A DNA stretch of 64,000 bases, from contig NC_133482.1 in the NCBI RefSeq assembly GCF_025370935.1, positions 14,201,431 through 14,265,430 of the forward strand, given 5' to 3'. Position 1 is the stretch's first letter, and each line of letters opens with the position of its first letter. The DNA comes from Choristoneura fumiferana (Eukaryota; Arthropoda; Insecta; Lepidoptera; Tortricidae). The position numbers and the translations under genes were made by a program. A model generated the notes under the pieces. That model saw nothing but the letters and a program-made list of their open reading frames with translations, did no database searches and was not told the origin of the DNA. Of the stretch, positions 43,925-54,710 are shown in pieces.

Positions 43925-43990
43925 GATATGGCCTGTATTTTGACTTTGACTTTGACTTTGACTGACTTTGACTTTGACTTTGACTTTGAA
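43925..43990 (+). mobile_element. LINE tail, (TTTGAC)n
   Basis: GATATGGCCTGTATTTTGAC followed by repeated TTTGAC units. Tail type of RTE-like elements. Confidence 0.55.
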
Positions 43991-44474
43991 TAATAATTAT
44001 TATTTATTATCTACATGCATGTCATAAGTTTTCTACAATATGTACAATGCATTGTTAAAAAAAGTATTAACGATACTTTAATGTAAACATTAAGATGCAC
44101 CCGCAGATACCAGGTTTCTTGATAAAGGTCATTTGATAGTCGTTTCTGAACATATAATAGGGAAGTTATGATATGCATGTAGATAAAAAAATATACAATA
44201 TGAGACAGACAGGTACGAGTGTCAGGTAGTCAAGAAATGAGTCAGGTAGAATGGAAGGATTTCATAAAACGATAAAGTGTGCACCTGGTATAATTACAAT
44301 TCATTAAAATTTCTTGCATACGGTCTCTCATTTCTTCAATGTATGTGACAGGAAACTGATAGCGGTTGAAACGCTCGTAGAACAACCCAATTTGACAACT
44401 GTTGTATAATAAAACCATTGAATGTTTAACAAAGAAGAAATCGGTTCAAAGTGATTCAGGCTAGGTTAAGTTTC

Positions 44475-44785
44475 ATCATCATCATCATCATCCCAGCCTA
44501 TATACGTCCCACTGCTGGGCACAGGCCTCCTCTCAGAACAAGAGGGCTTGGGCCATAGTTCCCACGCGGGCCCAGTGCGGATTGGGAACTTCGCACGCAC
44601 CATTGAATTGCTTCGCAGGTTTGTGCAGGTTTCCTTACGATGTTTTCCTTCACCGCAAAGCTCGTGGTAAATTTGAAATGTAATTCCGCACATGAATTTC
44701 GAAAAACTCAGAGGTGCGAGCCGGGGTTCGAACCCACGACCCTCTGCTTGAGAGGCGATAGGTCAAACCACTAGGCCACCACGGC
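44475..44785 (-). mobile_element. SINE family C, full length
   Basis: Complement begins GCCGTGGTGGCCTAGTGGTT, with GTGGGTTCGAACCCCGGCTC (box B), body GGAATTACATTTCAAATTTA and GGCCTGTGCCCAGCAGTGGG, and a (GAT)n tail. The head is tRNA-like; the tail matches the RTE-like LINE 3' end, as expected of a LINE-mobilised SINE. Confidence 0.85.
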
Positions 44786-44987
44786 TTCGAGGTTAAGTTT
44801 ATATTATACATATATGTAACGGTTCTGTGAAAATGTAAATTTCTGAAAAAAATGCATCAAATAACCATTATGTGTTTCGTCCATTGTTCTTTTTAAATTT
44901 TATGTATTTTGATACTCCTCTCTTAATAATATGACATAAAAAGTTCTCATGTCGTTATTTTTTTTATGAAACAGCTGGAAAACGAGC

Positions 44988-45375
44988 AGAGGCCTTATTG
45001 CCTACATTTCTGACGCTCGCGATTGCAATCAAATGACAGTTTTTGTATGCGAAATCTGTCATAAAGAAGCGTTCTATACAATAAATGAATATTTGAATAG
45101 TTTAAATTAGTTAATAAGAACTACAGGTGTCTTAGTTAACTGACCTTGCGATTTGTACGCCTTACGGCCCGACATAGTGATACAAAACACTTACCTACCT
45201 ATAAGACCTCATGTACCTGTGTTGAACGAATAAACGATTTTGATTTTGATTTTGATTTCGATTTCGATTTCGATTTCGATTTCGATTTCGATTTCGATTT
45301 CGATTTCGATTTTGATTTTGATTTTGTCATTTGATTACGATCGCGAGCGTCAGAAACGTTCGGCAATACAAGGGC
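44988..45375. repeat. GAGGCC palindromic MITE split by a LINE
   Basis: Left half 44988-45062 and right half 45325-45375 together match 26323-26442 (ATCAAATGACAGTTTTTGTA, ATTTGATTACGATCGCGAGC). The LINE tail between them carries the duplicated TGTCAT. Confidence 0.7.
45063..45324 (+). mobile_element. RTE-like LINE 3' end with long hexamer tail
   Basis: TGTCAT target duplication at 45057-45062 and 45325-45330. Body TTACGGCCCGACATAGTGAT, CCTGTGTTGAACGAATAAAC, then a ~90-bp GATTTT/GATTTC hexamer array. The Asp-Phe repeat frame is a translation of the array. Confidence 0.8.
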
Positions 45376-45734
45376 AATACGGTATCAGGTTATACATTAT
45401 TGAAGGCAATTGAAGGTTACCGCCGATCCTATAACCGACATTTCATTAAGTTATAGACAAAGTTCTGTTCCAACTTTGGCAGAGATTGTAGAATAGGTTC
45501 ATTCTCAGTTGTCTATTGCTCGATATAGGGCCGATATCCTAATTGCTAGCTGAAACTATTTTGCTTCAGTCGCAATTCTATGTCGGCTAGAGAAAATGCA
45601 TCAGAATATCTACAGTAGCAGAAATAAAGATATAGCTAACTACTCCCAACTATGATAATTACGCGAAATGCACCAGGAATACGATTATAATAAACGAGTC
45701 TATCAATCTCTCAAGAAGCCGGCAACCCATAGGT

Positions 45735-45850
45735 GATACCTCTTATGTAGCGGGTGCCCATGGGCATGCAAGCGTGTCCAGGGGTGTCCAGGTGGCGGTC
45801 ATTGCTTACTATCAGGTGACCCCGTGCTTGTTTGTCCCCTCTTATATGAA
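45735..45850 (+). mobile_element. Poly(A) retroelement fragment
   Basis: GCGGTCATTGCTTACTATCA then GGTGACCCCGTGCTTGTTTG resembles the family E 3' end and 46125-46190; it ends in ATATGAAAATAAA. Confidence 0.5.
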
Positions 45851-45856
45851 AATAAA

Positions 45857-46073
45857 TCCATACAATATTATAAGTGCGAAAGTGTGTGTTTGTATTTTTG
45901 TCCGTCTTTCCCGTCGAAACGGAGCGACGATCGACGTGATTTTTGGCATAGATATAGTTTGTGGGCCAGAGAGTGACATAGGCTACTTTTTATCCCGGAA
46001 AAATGCACATTTCCCGAAGGAACAGCGCGCGATAACCGAATTCCGCGCGGGCGAAGCCGCTGGCAAAAGCTAG
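45857..46073 (+). mobile_element. Non-autonomous Helitron (Lep1-like)
   Basis: TCCATACAATATTATAAGTG start, GTCGAAACGGAGCGACG, GGCTACTTTTTATCCCGGAA, GCGGGCGAAGCCGCTGGC hairpin and CTAG at 46070-46073 followed by T. Confidence 0.8.
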
Positions 46074-46884
46074 TAAATAAAATAAAAATATAATAGGACA
46101 CTTGGCACCAATTGACAGGTGTCCATGGGCGACGGTAATCGCTTACCATCAGGCGATCCGTTTGCTCGTTTGCCCCCTATTCCATAAAAAAAGATTCAGC
46201 CGTTTATGAGATAGGTATTGAACTTTGAAATGAATGGCGAGATTTTTTTAACTTTTCTAAGTTGCTTTATTTTTTAAAATTTAGTTCCTTGCGTAGTCTA
46301 TTGTAGCCACAAAGCACTGACGACCGGAGATGGCATCGCACATTTTCTGTTCTGCCATAAATATGACAGTACACACATTGTCATCATCATTATCTCAGCC
46401 ATAGAACGTCTACTGCTATACTCGGTTTGGATAGGTATTTAACAAAATGTAAACAAACGTACGTCAATTGGTGTCTTAAATATTGAAATTTCCCCATTTA
46501 ACTATCTAAACCTTTACATTTCTGTATTAAAATACACTAGTCTAGGTTGTATGACAATGATAGATATGTAAAATGTTTAAAATCCTTGAATTTACCAAAT
46601 CTGGTACCTGAAGTTTGTTTACATTTAGTTAATTACCTAAACGTTTCAAGTATAGACATAGGCCTCCCTCATAGACCTACAGTTGCTTCGGTTGGAAGCA
46701 TGAGGGGGGGGGGGTTGCCAATACTCGCCACGCCACGGATAATAGTCAAGAAGATACTGCTGCCCATCTTCTGGTATTATCCCTCAGTCGGTTGCTACGG
46801 CGCCCACGGGAAGAGAAGGGGGGGTGGGTGTGTGTGTGTGTGTGTTGCTTCATCACGTTTAAACCATTGAATTCAGTATACAGA

Positions 46885-46998
46885 CAGTTGGGGTCCCGGA
46901 GAAGGACACAGGATAGTTTTTATCCCGAAAAATTGCTTAGTTCCCGCGGGATAGCGATTAACGAATTCTACGCGGACGGAGTCGTGGGTAACGGCTAG
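46885..46998 (+). mobile_element. Helitron 3' end
   Basis: ACAGGATAGTTTTTATCCCG, TAGTTCCCGCGGGATAGCGA, then GTCGTGGGTAACGGCTAG ending at 46998. The 5' part is replaced by a (GT)n-rich region at 46820-46850. Confidence 0.65.
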
Positions 46999-47003
46999 TG
47001 TAT

Positions 47004-47090
47004 GGTCGGTTCCCTAACTTATGTGTCCACTTTTTCATACTAGTTGCATAGAAAAGTGGAAAAGTGGATACTTATGTTAGGGCACCGACT
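47004..47090. repeat. 87-bp perfect-loop hairpin MITE
   Basis: GGTCGGTTCCCTAACTTATG on the left; CTTATGTTAGGGCACCGACT on the right; inner CCACTTTTTC / GAAAAGTGG. It starts 5 bp after a Helitron end. Confidence 0.7.
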
Positions 47091-47449
47091 GTACCTAGGT
47101 AGGCATAAATTAGTTTAATAGTCATTAATTTTGTGCTGTATTGTATTGGAACTCTTGTTATAAATACTATATGTCTGTCTGTAGCCGTACAAGGAGCTCC
47201 ATTTCTGAATATTCTCCCCAGGTAACTGCGCTGCAGGTCAAAATTAGATAAAACTGCTACGAGAGCTAAGTACTTAGTTTTTACAACTTAATTAAGAATC
47301 TGCATTCGCTTTAAGACGGAAAAGAATGGGGAAATTCGCTTGGAATATTGTACTGGCGCTATTTTCATAATAAAATGAATACCTCCCTATACTTACTGAT
47401 GTATGTGTACATTTATTATGCATATTTATACCTATTTTACAAGCATTTT

Positions 47450-47765
47450 CTTAATTTCCCCTGTCCCGTTGTCTGTCTGTCTGTCTGTCTGTAATCAAAT
47501 CTTGCGAGTTAAATTCGACCAACTTCCAGTAGTTGGATTGACTTGAAATTTCGTATACTTATGTAAATTGCGTGACAATACAATAATCTGGTAGTGACAT
47601 CCTGGTAGGCCGGCCAGGAACGTCTCCGCAGGACGGAACTCTTCAACGGTTAATTTGGTATGCAATTTAAGTTTGGGTGACAATGCAAGTAAAGTCGACA
47701 AAAAGTACAGTCAGCAAAAAAAGCTTGTATTAAAAATGTTTTTTTTACCAAAAACTTATTACTTT
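47450..47765. repeat. Dispersed repeat shared with 36840-37480
   Basis: CCCCTGTCCCGTTGTCTGTC (with extra CTGT units), CAACTTCCAGTAGTTGGATT, GGTAGTGACATCCTGGTAGG, CGGAACTCTTCAACGGTTAA. Confidence 0.6.
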
Positions 47766-48013
47766 GGCAGTAGATTCGTTTGTAGATCATTTTGAGCACC
47801 ATAGCCGCTCATCCACTTCTGCTGCTAACTGTACAATAATAGCTTACTGACAAAAGGTTGCACCGCGGATCGTACGGGTGAATTCACAGACTAAAGGTAG
47901 TTAATCGGGTGCCGTGCCGGACCGACGAACCCGAAGCCAACGACCAATGATCCGGCAAGCTGTAATTTTGCATGTTTCCAATACACACTGGTTTATTCGA
48001 TACTATTTAGCTC

Positions 48014-48217
48014 ATTTCCACCAGAGATGTGCGAGGATGTGTTGCGAGCAATGTGTTTTTCATGGACCAATAGAAAGGCTTCATTTAAGTACCTATCCTC
48101 GCTCCACTCAGCTGTTTCCACTAGAGATGTGCTGTGCGGACAGAAAAACGAAGCATTTCTATTGGTTCACGGAAAATACATTCCTTGCACACATTTTCGC
48201 ACATGTCTGGTGAAAAC
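48014..48217. repeat. Palindromic MITE with internal half-copies
   Basis: TTTCCACCAGAGATGTGCGA on the left and TTTTCGCACATGTCTGGTGA on the right are inverted; CCAATAGAAAGGCTTCATTT and AAGCATTTCTATTGG also pair. TTTCCACTAGAGATGTGCTG recurs at 48114. Confidence 0.65.
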
Positions 48218-48366
48218 GTAGTCTTTAAGTACCCGCGGAATCGCTGGTGTGAATCACTACATTTGTAATTTTTAGGTTTCCGTAGCTCAGAAGTCCGTGC
48301 CGTAGGTACCTGGTTTTAGAATAGGACAGACCTATCTCTTTCCGTGGGTATCTTAAAAGCGACTAA

Positions 48367-48578
48367 AGCGGCAATTACACTGCGTCGTTCACCTAATGCG
48401 GTCGCCGAATTTATTTCAAACTACTTCGGCGAACGACTGTCGCCTTTACATTAGTCTCTCCATCTACTGCGGCGGCCATATTAAGGCGGTGGCAGCTGTC
48501 GCTCGCCGAATGCGGCCGACTACCTAGTTCTTTACATTTTTGTGGTCGCCGCACGAACGAGTCAGTGTAATTGCCGCT
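48367..48578. repeat. TIR element AGCGGCAATTACACTG, TAA TSD
   Basis: TAA at 48364-48366 and 48579-48581 flank AGCGGCAATTACACTG and its exact complement. 212 bp, rich in CGCCGAA / TTCGGCG motifs. PIF/Harbinger-like by target site. Confidence 0.75.
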
Positions 48579-48883
48579 TAAGAGACCAGATATGGGAGTG
48601 GGCAGCAGTGCTCTCTCTCTTCTTCTTCTTTGCTTTCATTTTTTATTTTGTTTTGCAACTAACTGTTTTTGCGAATAGCGAATAAATGATTCTTATTCTT
48701 CTTGGGAAAAAAGTGTGGTGTTTTCTCTTTCCCTTCCGCTCCATAGAGCTGGAAAAATTCTTGGAAAAATTTCAAATGTAAAAAATTATATATATAAGAT
48801 CGGGCTCGAATCCACTTTCCTTTGTTTGTTAGACCATAGGTCAAACTACAGCTACTCGTACTACTGCAGCATTATTAGGCTAA

Positions 48884-49024
48884 CCCCCTGTTTCACTTTC
48901 CATTGATTAAATTTATTTGACGGATAAATGTGATGCCGTCTCTGTTCATTTTGTTCGAATAGAGAGAAACGGCATCACATTTATCCGTCAAATAAAATTC
49001 ATCAATGGGTGGTGAAACAGCCCC
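48884..49024. repeat. PIF/Harbinger-type MITE, copy 5
   Basis: TAA at 48881-48883 and 49025-49027; ends CCCCCTGTTTCACTTTCCAT and GGTGAAACAGCCCC, inner GATGCCGTCTCTG / AAACGGCATC. Confidence 0.8.
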
Positions 49025-49027
49025 TAA

Positions 49028-50140
49028 GTATACTATCGAATTAGGTCGCATTACTAATTTAAATTCCAATCCCATAATTCCAACTAAACCCATGCGGCAT
49101 TTCACTGCAACAGAGCTTGTGCTGCACAATTTGTTCGCATTAAAATTATAATTTGCACAAAGCAATTTTACAACGGCAACCCTCTACGGACTAAACTCAA
49201 TTCTCGCACATTTTCAAACCTAAAAATGTGTAAAACAGTGTGAAACATAAATTTCAAATTACCGTAATACATTCTTGCCGCCTCCATTTTTGCGGTACGA
49301 GTCTGCCCGCAATTAGGTTCGCCTCGTTAAGCCGAGATCAAGACCTAATGAGCCTCGTATATGGTGCAGTACACTGCCAGGATCAAAAATTATAATCCAC
49401 ACCGACCAATGTGACGAGACCCCGCTTCAGGTACTGAGTTACGTTGTCTACAGGTCTAAAGTAAAATGGCCAGGTGCACGGCGATGACAGTCGCTTGACG
49501 GCCGACGCACCACCGTGAATAAAGCGTTAAACTTATGCTATAAACCACGAAAATATGACCTACTCCAACAATGTAAGGCATGTAATCGCGCGATCGTCGA
49601 CTAGAATTGATATCCGTGTGCGGAGGCGTTCGACATTCAAAATTTAAATGAGCGTTCTCTGTTTGAGTCTTTGAAATTAAATAGCGGCCATAATTTCCCA
49701 CCTTTTTTGCATTCGCGATATCCTGAACGTATTTTTTATGTACGTCATATTAAATTCGTAGATTAAAAATATAAAAAGAGACATAAACGTGAAGTGCGTG
49801 CCTTTAAAAGTGGCGTACGGCGCGAAATGGGACGGGAATTTCGCCCGGGATATATTCTGTGTAATGAGGTCTGTATTGCGCCTTTCGCGATGTAATTGAC
49901 TCGATTCCGTCGACTGCGTATAATTTTATTTTCATAACGGACGCTTTACAAGCCCGCGATGTTCTGCAGACGCTCGCTGTGTTTAAGAATGATGTAAGGC
50001 GTATTTAAATCAGCTACTTTATTTGCGGGGTATTTTTTACCACTGTCAAACTGCTTCAAGTCCATTTACCACGACGAAATGTAACAAGAAACTATAGTCG
50101 CTGAGACTTTTTCGTATGTTATTTTGACGTACCCCACTAA
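49028..50140. other. Non-coding, no recognised element
   Basis: No exon or repeat supported. A GC-richer block at 49790-49990 lacks a usable frame. Possible unique regulatory or intronic sequence. Confidence 0.4.
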
Positions 50141-50503
50141 TCCTACTAATATTAGTGAGTGAGTGAGTGAGTGAGTATGTTTGTTGCTCGTTCACGTTGA
50201 AACAGCTGGACGAATTTGGATGAAATTTGGTGTGTAGATAGTTGGACATCCGAAATAAAACAAAGGCTACTTTTTGTTCCGATATTCCCACGGGATAACA
50301 ACCGCTGGGCTTAGAGCCATGAAATTTGACATCATTGTGTTGTAGTTAATGTAACGTCAATGAAAACCACAATTTAATTTTCGTGAATTCCCAGGGGAAT
50401 TATGAAAAATTCCTAAATTTCAATTCAGCTACTGGATCTACTGATGTACGTAGGGATAGCGATAACCGAATTATAAGAGGACGGAGACGCGGGTAACGGC
50501 TAG
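50141..50503 (+). mobile_element. Complete non-autonomous Helitron
   Basis: A|TCCTACTAATATTAG at 50140/50141 and GGTAACGGCTAG|T at 50503, the A-T insertion site and TC...CTAG termini expected of Helitrons. Contains a (GTGA)n run and CTACTTTTTGTTCCGATATT. 363 bp, no coding capacity. Confidence 0.85.
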
Positions 50504-50698
50504 TAGGTATTTTATAATCTGTAATACCGAAACTGTTTTGTAATGACAGCTTGTCTTTCAAATAGGTTTTTAAAAATCTCAGAAGAAGAAGAAGTGTAGT
50601 CCACTCCAAAAGTTATCTATTATGAGTATCTTAAAAAAGGCAAAACAGGGAACAATTTTCTCTTACGTCGTCGGTAAACAAAACAAGCCGAAGCCGAA

Positions 50699-51002
50699 GC
50701 CGTGGTGGCATAGTGGTTTGACCTATCGCCTCTCAAGCTGAGGGTCGTGGGTTCAAACCCCGGCTCGCACCTCTGAGTTTCTCGAAATTCATGTGCGGAA
50801 TTACATTTGAAATTTACCACGAGCTTTGCGGTGAAGGAAAACATCGTGAGGAAACCTACACAAACCTGCGAAGCAATTCAATGGTGTGTGTGAAGTTCCC
50901 AATCCGCACTGGGCCCGCGTGGGAACTATGGCGCAAGCCCTCTTGTTCTGAGAGGAGGCCTGTGCCCAGCAGTGGGACGTATATAAGCTGGGATGATGAT
51001 GA
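50699..51002 (+). mobile_element. SINE family C, full length
   Basis: GCCGTGGTGGCATAGTGGTT head (box A), GTGGGTTCAAACCCCGGCTC (box B), body GTTCCCAATCCGCACTGGGC and CCTGTGCCCAGCAGTGGGAC, tail GGGATGATGATGA. Frames across it are not genes. Confidence 0.85.
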
Positions 51003-51004
51003 AA

Positions 51005-52205
51005 TGTATACGAGTATCATAGCCCGCAATATCGCACATAATTTACAACGCCAATTCAAAATCGGAAAATTCTTTCCACCCTAAATCTGATCGTTCGGAT
51101 TGCTTAAGTCCCTAATTGCTGAACACTCGCAGAAAGTTCGAGAAGACTGGAAAATTTGAGAGAATTACCCGATTCGGGCGCAAGATTAGAGTTCGTGATT
51201 TGATTTTATCGACTTTTCGAATCGCGGGATTTAATGCGGTTAGGTGCCGCGTTGAAAATACGCGATTCTATTTTTGTATTTTTTGTTTTCTTTTTGCCTA
51301 GTGTTTTTATCGGCCAGTATCGTCTGTTGTAACAATCAAAGTTTATTTTTATATTATTTATTACAGAATGTAATTTTTTAATCTAAGTTAAGTAATAGGT
51401 ATTTCGTCTGATTGAATATGAAAAGTCTATTTGTAAGTGTTACACTAAACCTTATGCGCGAATATACGCTACGAAACGAACGAAACATGTCGAGCTACAC
51501 TCGATTTAATATTTATATACAGTTTATAATATAATCCAAGTTGTTTTTGTTTACGTTATGGCCGCCGAGGGCTGTCACCTTGGCGAAGTTGGACAAACTT
51601 GACAGGTGCCATTGGCAGTCCTGACCGCTCCGACTGGGCCGATTGCTTTTATTTGCCTACCGACTATAATTTGCCCCGCGACTATATCCGTTTAGTAATT
51701 GGTGTAACTTAACATCAAGCCTGGCAGTTTGGATCAATTGTTCAATGTTCATACCCAAAAACCCCAAAAATTTCATCTTAATCGTAAGGGCCAAGAATTG
51801 CCTGTTTAGAAATGTAATATAGATAGATGTAAAGGATAACTAAATGATGCTACTGCTGGAAAAATATTTGGAACAAAAAATAAATAATTATACGAAGTTA
51901 AATGACAAACATGCTTTTTTAAATGGCTTCCAGGTAACATTGTATGACGAACACCCGAGCATGTTTTTATTCTCTGTTATCTGTTATTTTTATGGTGTTT
52001 TGTATACCGTGAGAGATTAATAGGTTTTGAGCCTTGGTCTTATTATTATTATTATTATTCCCCTTGATGGCGGCCTTAAGCCTTGGTCTTTTTGATAAAA
52101 AATAAGAGGTCGGATTGACAGCTGTCAGTTGTCAAATGTCGCGGGATGGGGTGAAACTCTTTCCCGGCCCAGATATCACCAACATGGAAATACCGGCCCT
52201 GTTTT
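51005..52205. other. Non-coding, no recognised element
   Basis: AT-rich; no supported exon. TATTATTATTATTATTATTC run at 52040 followed by CCCCTTGATGGCGGCC may be a retroelement edge. Confidence 0.4.
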
Positions 52206-52209
52206 TTGT

Positions 52210-52253
52210 GTACACGCCCATAGAAAGTGACAGGAGCTTCTATGGGCGTGTAC
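52210..52253. repeat. Short perfect hairpin
   Basis: GTACACGCCCATAGAA and TTCTATGGGCGTGTAC flank a 12-base loop; stem of 16 bp. Confidence 0.65.
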
Positions 52254-52259
52254 CTACAC

Positions 52260-53050
52260 GACTTCTTGTTTTTAAATAAAACAGACCAAGGCAAACGTGT
52301 GGTTTGCCGAAATAAAGTTTCAATTTATTTTTATAAAAAAACGCCAAGCTAAAAACATTTTCTTTTTAATTTATTTAAATAAGAAATGCAAATACATTGT
52401 ACCTTAAATTAAATGTTCACCAAACTGTGAGACAGTTTATTGGCGTTGCACTCAATCAAATCTTAAATTACGGTAAGTTAGGTACTTTACACTAAGATAA
52501 CAAAAATTAATACCAATACGGCATACGAGACACTACAGGAGTGAGCTACATTATAAATCTACTATTGATAAGAAATATAATATGGACCATTCCAGAAAAT
52601 GAAGGTACTTAATTCAACTCCGGATCTAACGGTCTACGCAAAGCGGCGGGGAAATCTAATTGTAATAACTGTTATAAGCATAACATTATATTACACCCTT
52701 CTAAGATAACAGCTACAAAGCCTAATAAGAATATATTTTTGACAATAACCCTTTCCTCTCCAATTGTGTCCCCAAACTTTTTGGAAACCAAAATGGCCGC
52801 CAACTTCCAAATCCGACGCCTGAAATCCTTCACTCCACGTATCTCGCACGTGACCAGAATCCCCCCCTTTGTCCGGCAGAGAATTTAACATGAATTCTAA
52901 ACAAATTATGTCACCAGCTAATTTGGGATCGGGATACGTGGCTTTGGTATTCGACGCTGTGTATGTGATATTCTAGTGACTTGTGTGTGTGTATTTCTAT
53001 CTAAAATTGTAGGTACCCAGTATGTTATTGAAAATTACCTAACCAACAAC
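52260..53050. other. Non-coding, no recognised element
   Basis: No exon supported on either strand. The GGCGGCCAT / ATGGCCGCC style block near 52790-52820 resembles repeat sequence but has no second copy here. Confidence 0.35.
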
Positions 53051-53054
53051 AAGT

Positions 53055-53285
53055 TGTAAAACCCCCGACTTTGTCACTTCAAAGTTCAATATCTTATAAA
53101 CGGCTAAACGGTTTTTGACAAAACGTATCTAAAAACCATCGCTAGAAAATCGGCTTTCAAATAAAAAAAACGCATTCAAATCGGTCAATTCGTTTAAGAG
53201 CTTTGGTGCCACAGACAGACAGAAACACATAGCGGTCAAACTTAGAACACCCCTCTTTTTGCGTCGCGGGTTAAAAAAGGTACGT
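53055..53285 (-). repeat. Dispersed repeat family J copy, reverse
   Basis: CCCCCGACTTTGTCACTTCA, AAGTTCAATATCTTATAAAC, AATTCGTTTAAGAGCTTTGG and CACAGACAGACAGAA match 59768-59960. Confidence 0.65.
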
Positions 53286-53665
53286 TTTTAGAATTCCGTA
53301 CCAATAAGGAAAAAACGTAACCCTTATCTTATAGGATCACTTTGTTCTCCGTCCGTCCGTCGGTCTGTCAAGACCCTTTATGTCAGGAACGCGTGGAGAT
53401 ATCGAGTTGAAATTAAAACCATATTTATACACAAGTCTACAGTCCATTGAAGCAGTGAAAAAATTAAATTTCTAAATTAACGTAAAAAAGATACGGCCGT
53501 TTATGCCGCAAAAACGTATATTTCGACACTCTCAAGGGAATCGTGTAGGGTATTTTCCGTTGACCTAGAACTGTGAAATATGGACTGGATATCCATAAGC
53601 ACCATCAAATTTGTACGGAGCCCTCGGTGCGCGAGTCCAATTCACACTTGGCCGGATTTTTTTTG
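53286..53665. repeat. Dispersed repeat family K
   Basis: Left part GAATTCCGTACCAATAAGG; right part GAGCCCTCGGTGCGCGAGTC then CACTTGGCCGGATTTTTTTT. This 'gccaagtg...ggttccgtac' type recurs partly at 61355-61450. Confidence 0.5.
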
Positions 53666-53752
53666 TTTAAAATCTCGTGTAGTACTAGATTTAGGGTCCC
53701 GAACCTAAATAGGAAAAACGGAACCTTTATGTCCATCTGTCGGTCATGAGCC

Positions 53753-53756
<4 letters not shown>

Positions 53757-53786
<30 letters not shown>
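53757..53786. repeat. (TA)n microsatellite
   Basis: About 14 TA units within TTATAATATATATA...TATTTTTACT. Confidence 0.9.
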
Positions 53787-53788
<2 letters not shown>

Positions 53789-54259
53789 TACTAAAGATGA
53801 AGCGCCTCAAAGTTCGGGAGTGGTGGCTCGTGACGTAACGCCGGGCTAAAAAGTGTCGCACGGCGTAACGTCACGCGTAACTTTAACTGGCTATGTCTTC
53901 GTCATTTTCTGTTTAATTGAAATAGGAATATAGCCATAGATAACCTAAATCCAGTACCCAAAACTACCGAAATATGTACATTTAACAGCTGACTCATGGC
54001 TCGCAAACCACGATGACAATATTTTTCCCGGCATGCTGAAACGTCAATCGGACCAATCAAAAGTGACTTAGTACTTCTCATTCTCATTCTCAATTAAAAG
54101 TTATCGTCTGCTGCATGTAATTTAAATTGTTCAATGAGAATGCGTCATATATGACTTTTATGAGGTGTTTTTTTTTCTTAAACGCGTAATAATTATTATG
54201 CACAAAATGCTTTAATTTTTTAAGTATGAAAAAACGCCACAGCATCGCAGCAGCAGAGC

Positions 54260-54377
54260 TACTACGAAACTCGAAACTCGAAGTTTGTGTCGTGCGGTCC
54301 CTCTGACACTTATACTATTTAATCCAAGAGCGAGAGGGACGGTACGACACGAACTTCGAGTTTCGAGTTTCGTATTA
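54260..54377. repeat. TTCGTAGTA hairpin MITE, copy 3
   Basis: TACTACGAAACTCGAAACTC on the left; GAGTTTCGAGTTTCGTATTA on the right; loop GAGCGAGAGGGACGGTACGA as in copy 1. Confidence 0.75.
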
Positions 54378-54569
54378 GCCCTGCAGGTCGGTCGGATGAC
54401 GTTTTTATTTTTTAAATATGTGGTTGGGTACTGGCCACTAAGAACGGACTCGTTTAAAAAAAATATTATATCACAAAAGAAAAACCAAAATCAGCGGGAG
54501 CAATTGTTTGTTTTGTGATAAATGTTTTTTATTTCCTCGCAGTAGTCGTCAAAAACACAAAGTGCAATA

Positions 54570-54635
54570 GATGAACTCGTACTGTCGAAGGCCTCCCCTT
54601 GGGGTCGGCCTTCAAACTAACTCGTTCATCTATTG
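54570..54635. repeat. Hairpin GCAATAGATGAACTCGT
   Basis: GCAATAGATGAACTCGT and, 50 bp on, ACTCGTTCATCTATTGC; inner GGCCTCCCCTTGGGGTCGGCC also pairs partly. Confidence 0.6.
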
Positions 54636-54710
54636 CTTACTTTCCACTCTCTACAACAAGGTACTATTGATAGTCTAACTGACACACTAATTGGATTTTT
54701 TTTAAGACAC

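Noticed and set aside
45146..45334. Protein with (Asp-Phe)n repeat
   Set aside because: Translation of the GATTTC hexamer tail of an RTE-like LINE.
50699..50770. tRNA gene
   Set aside because: Head of SINE family C, with identical body and GAT tail at 44475-44785 and elsewhere.
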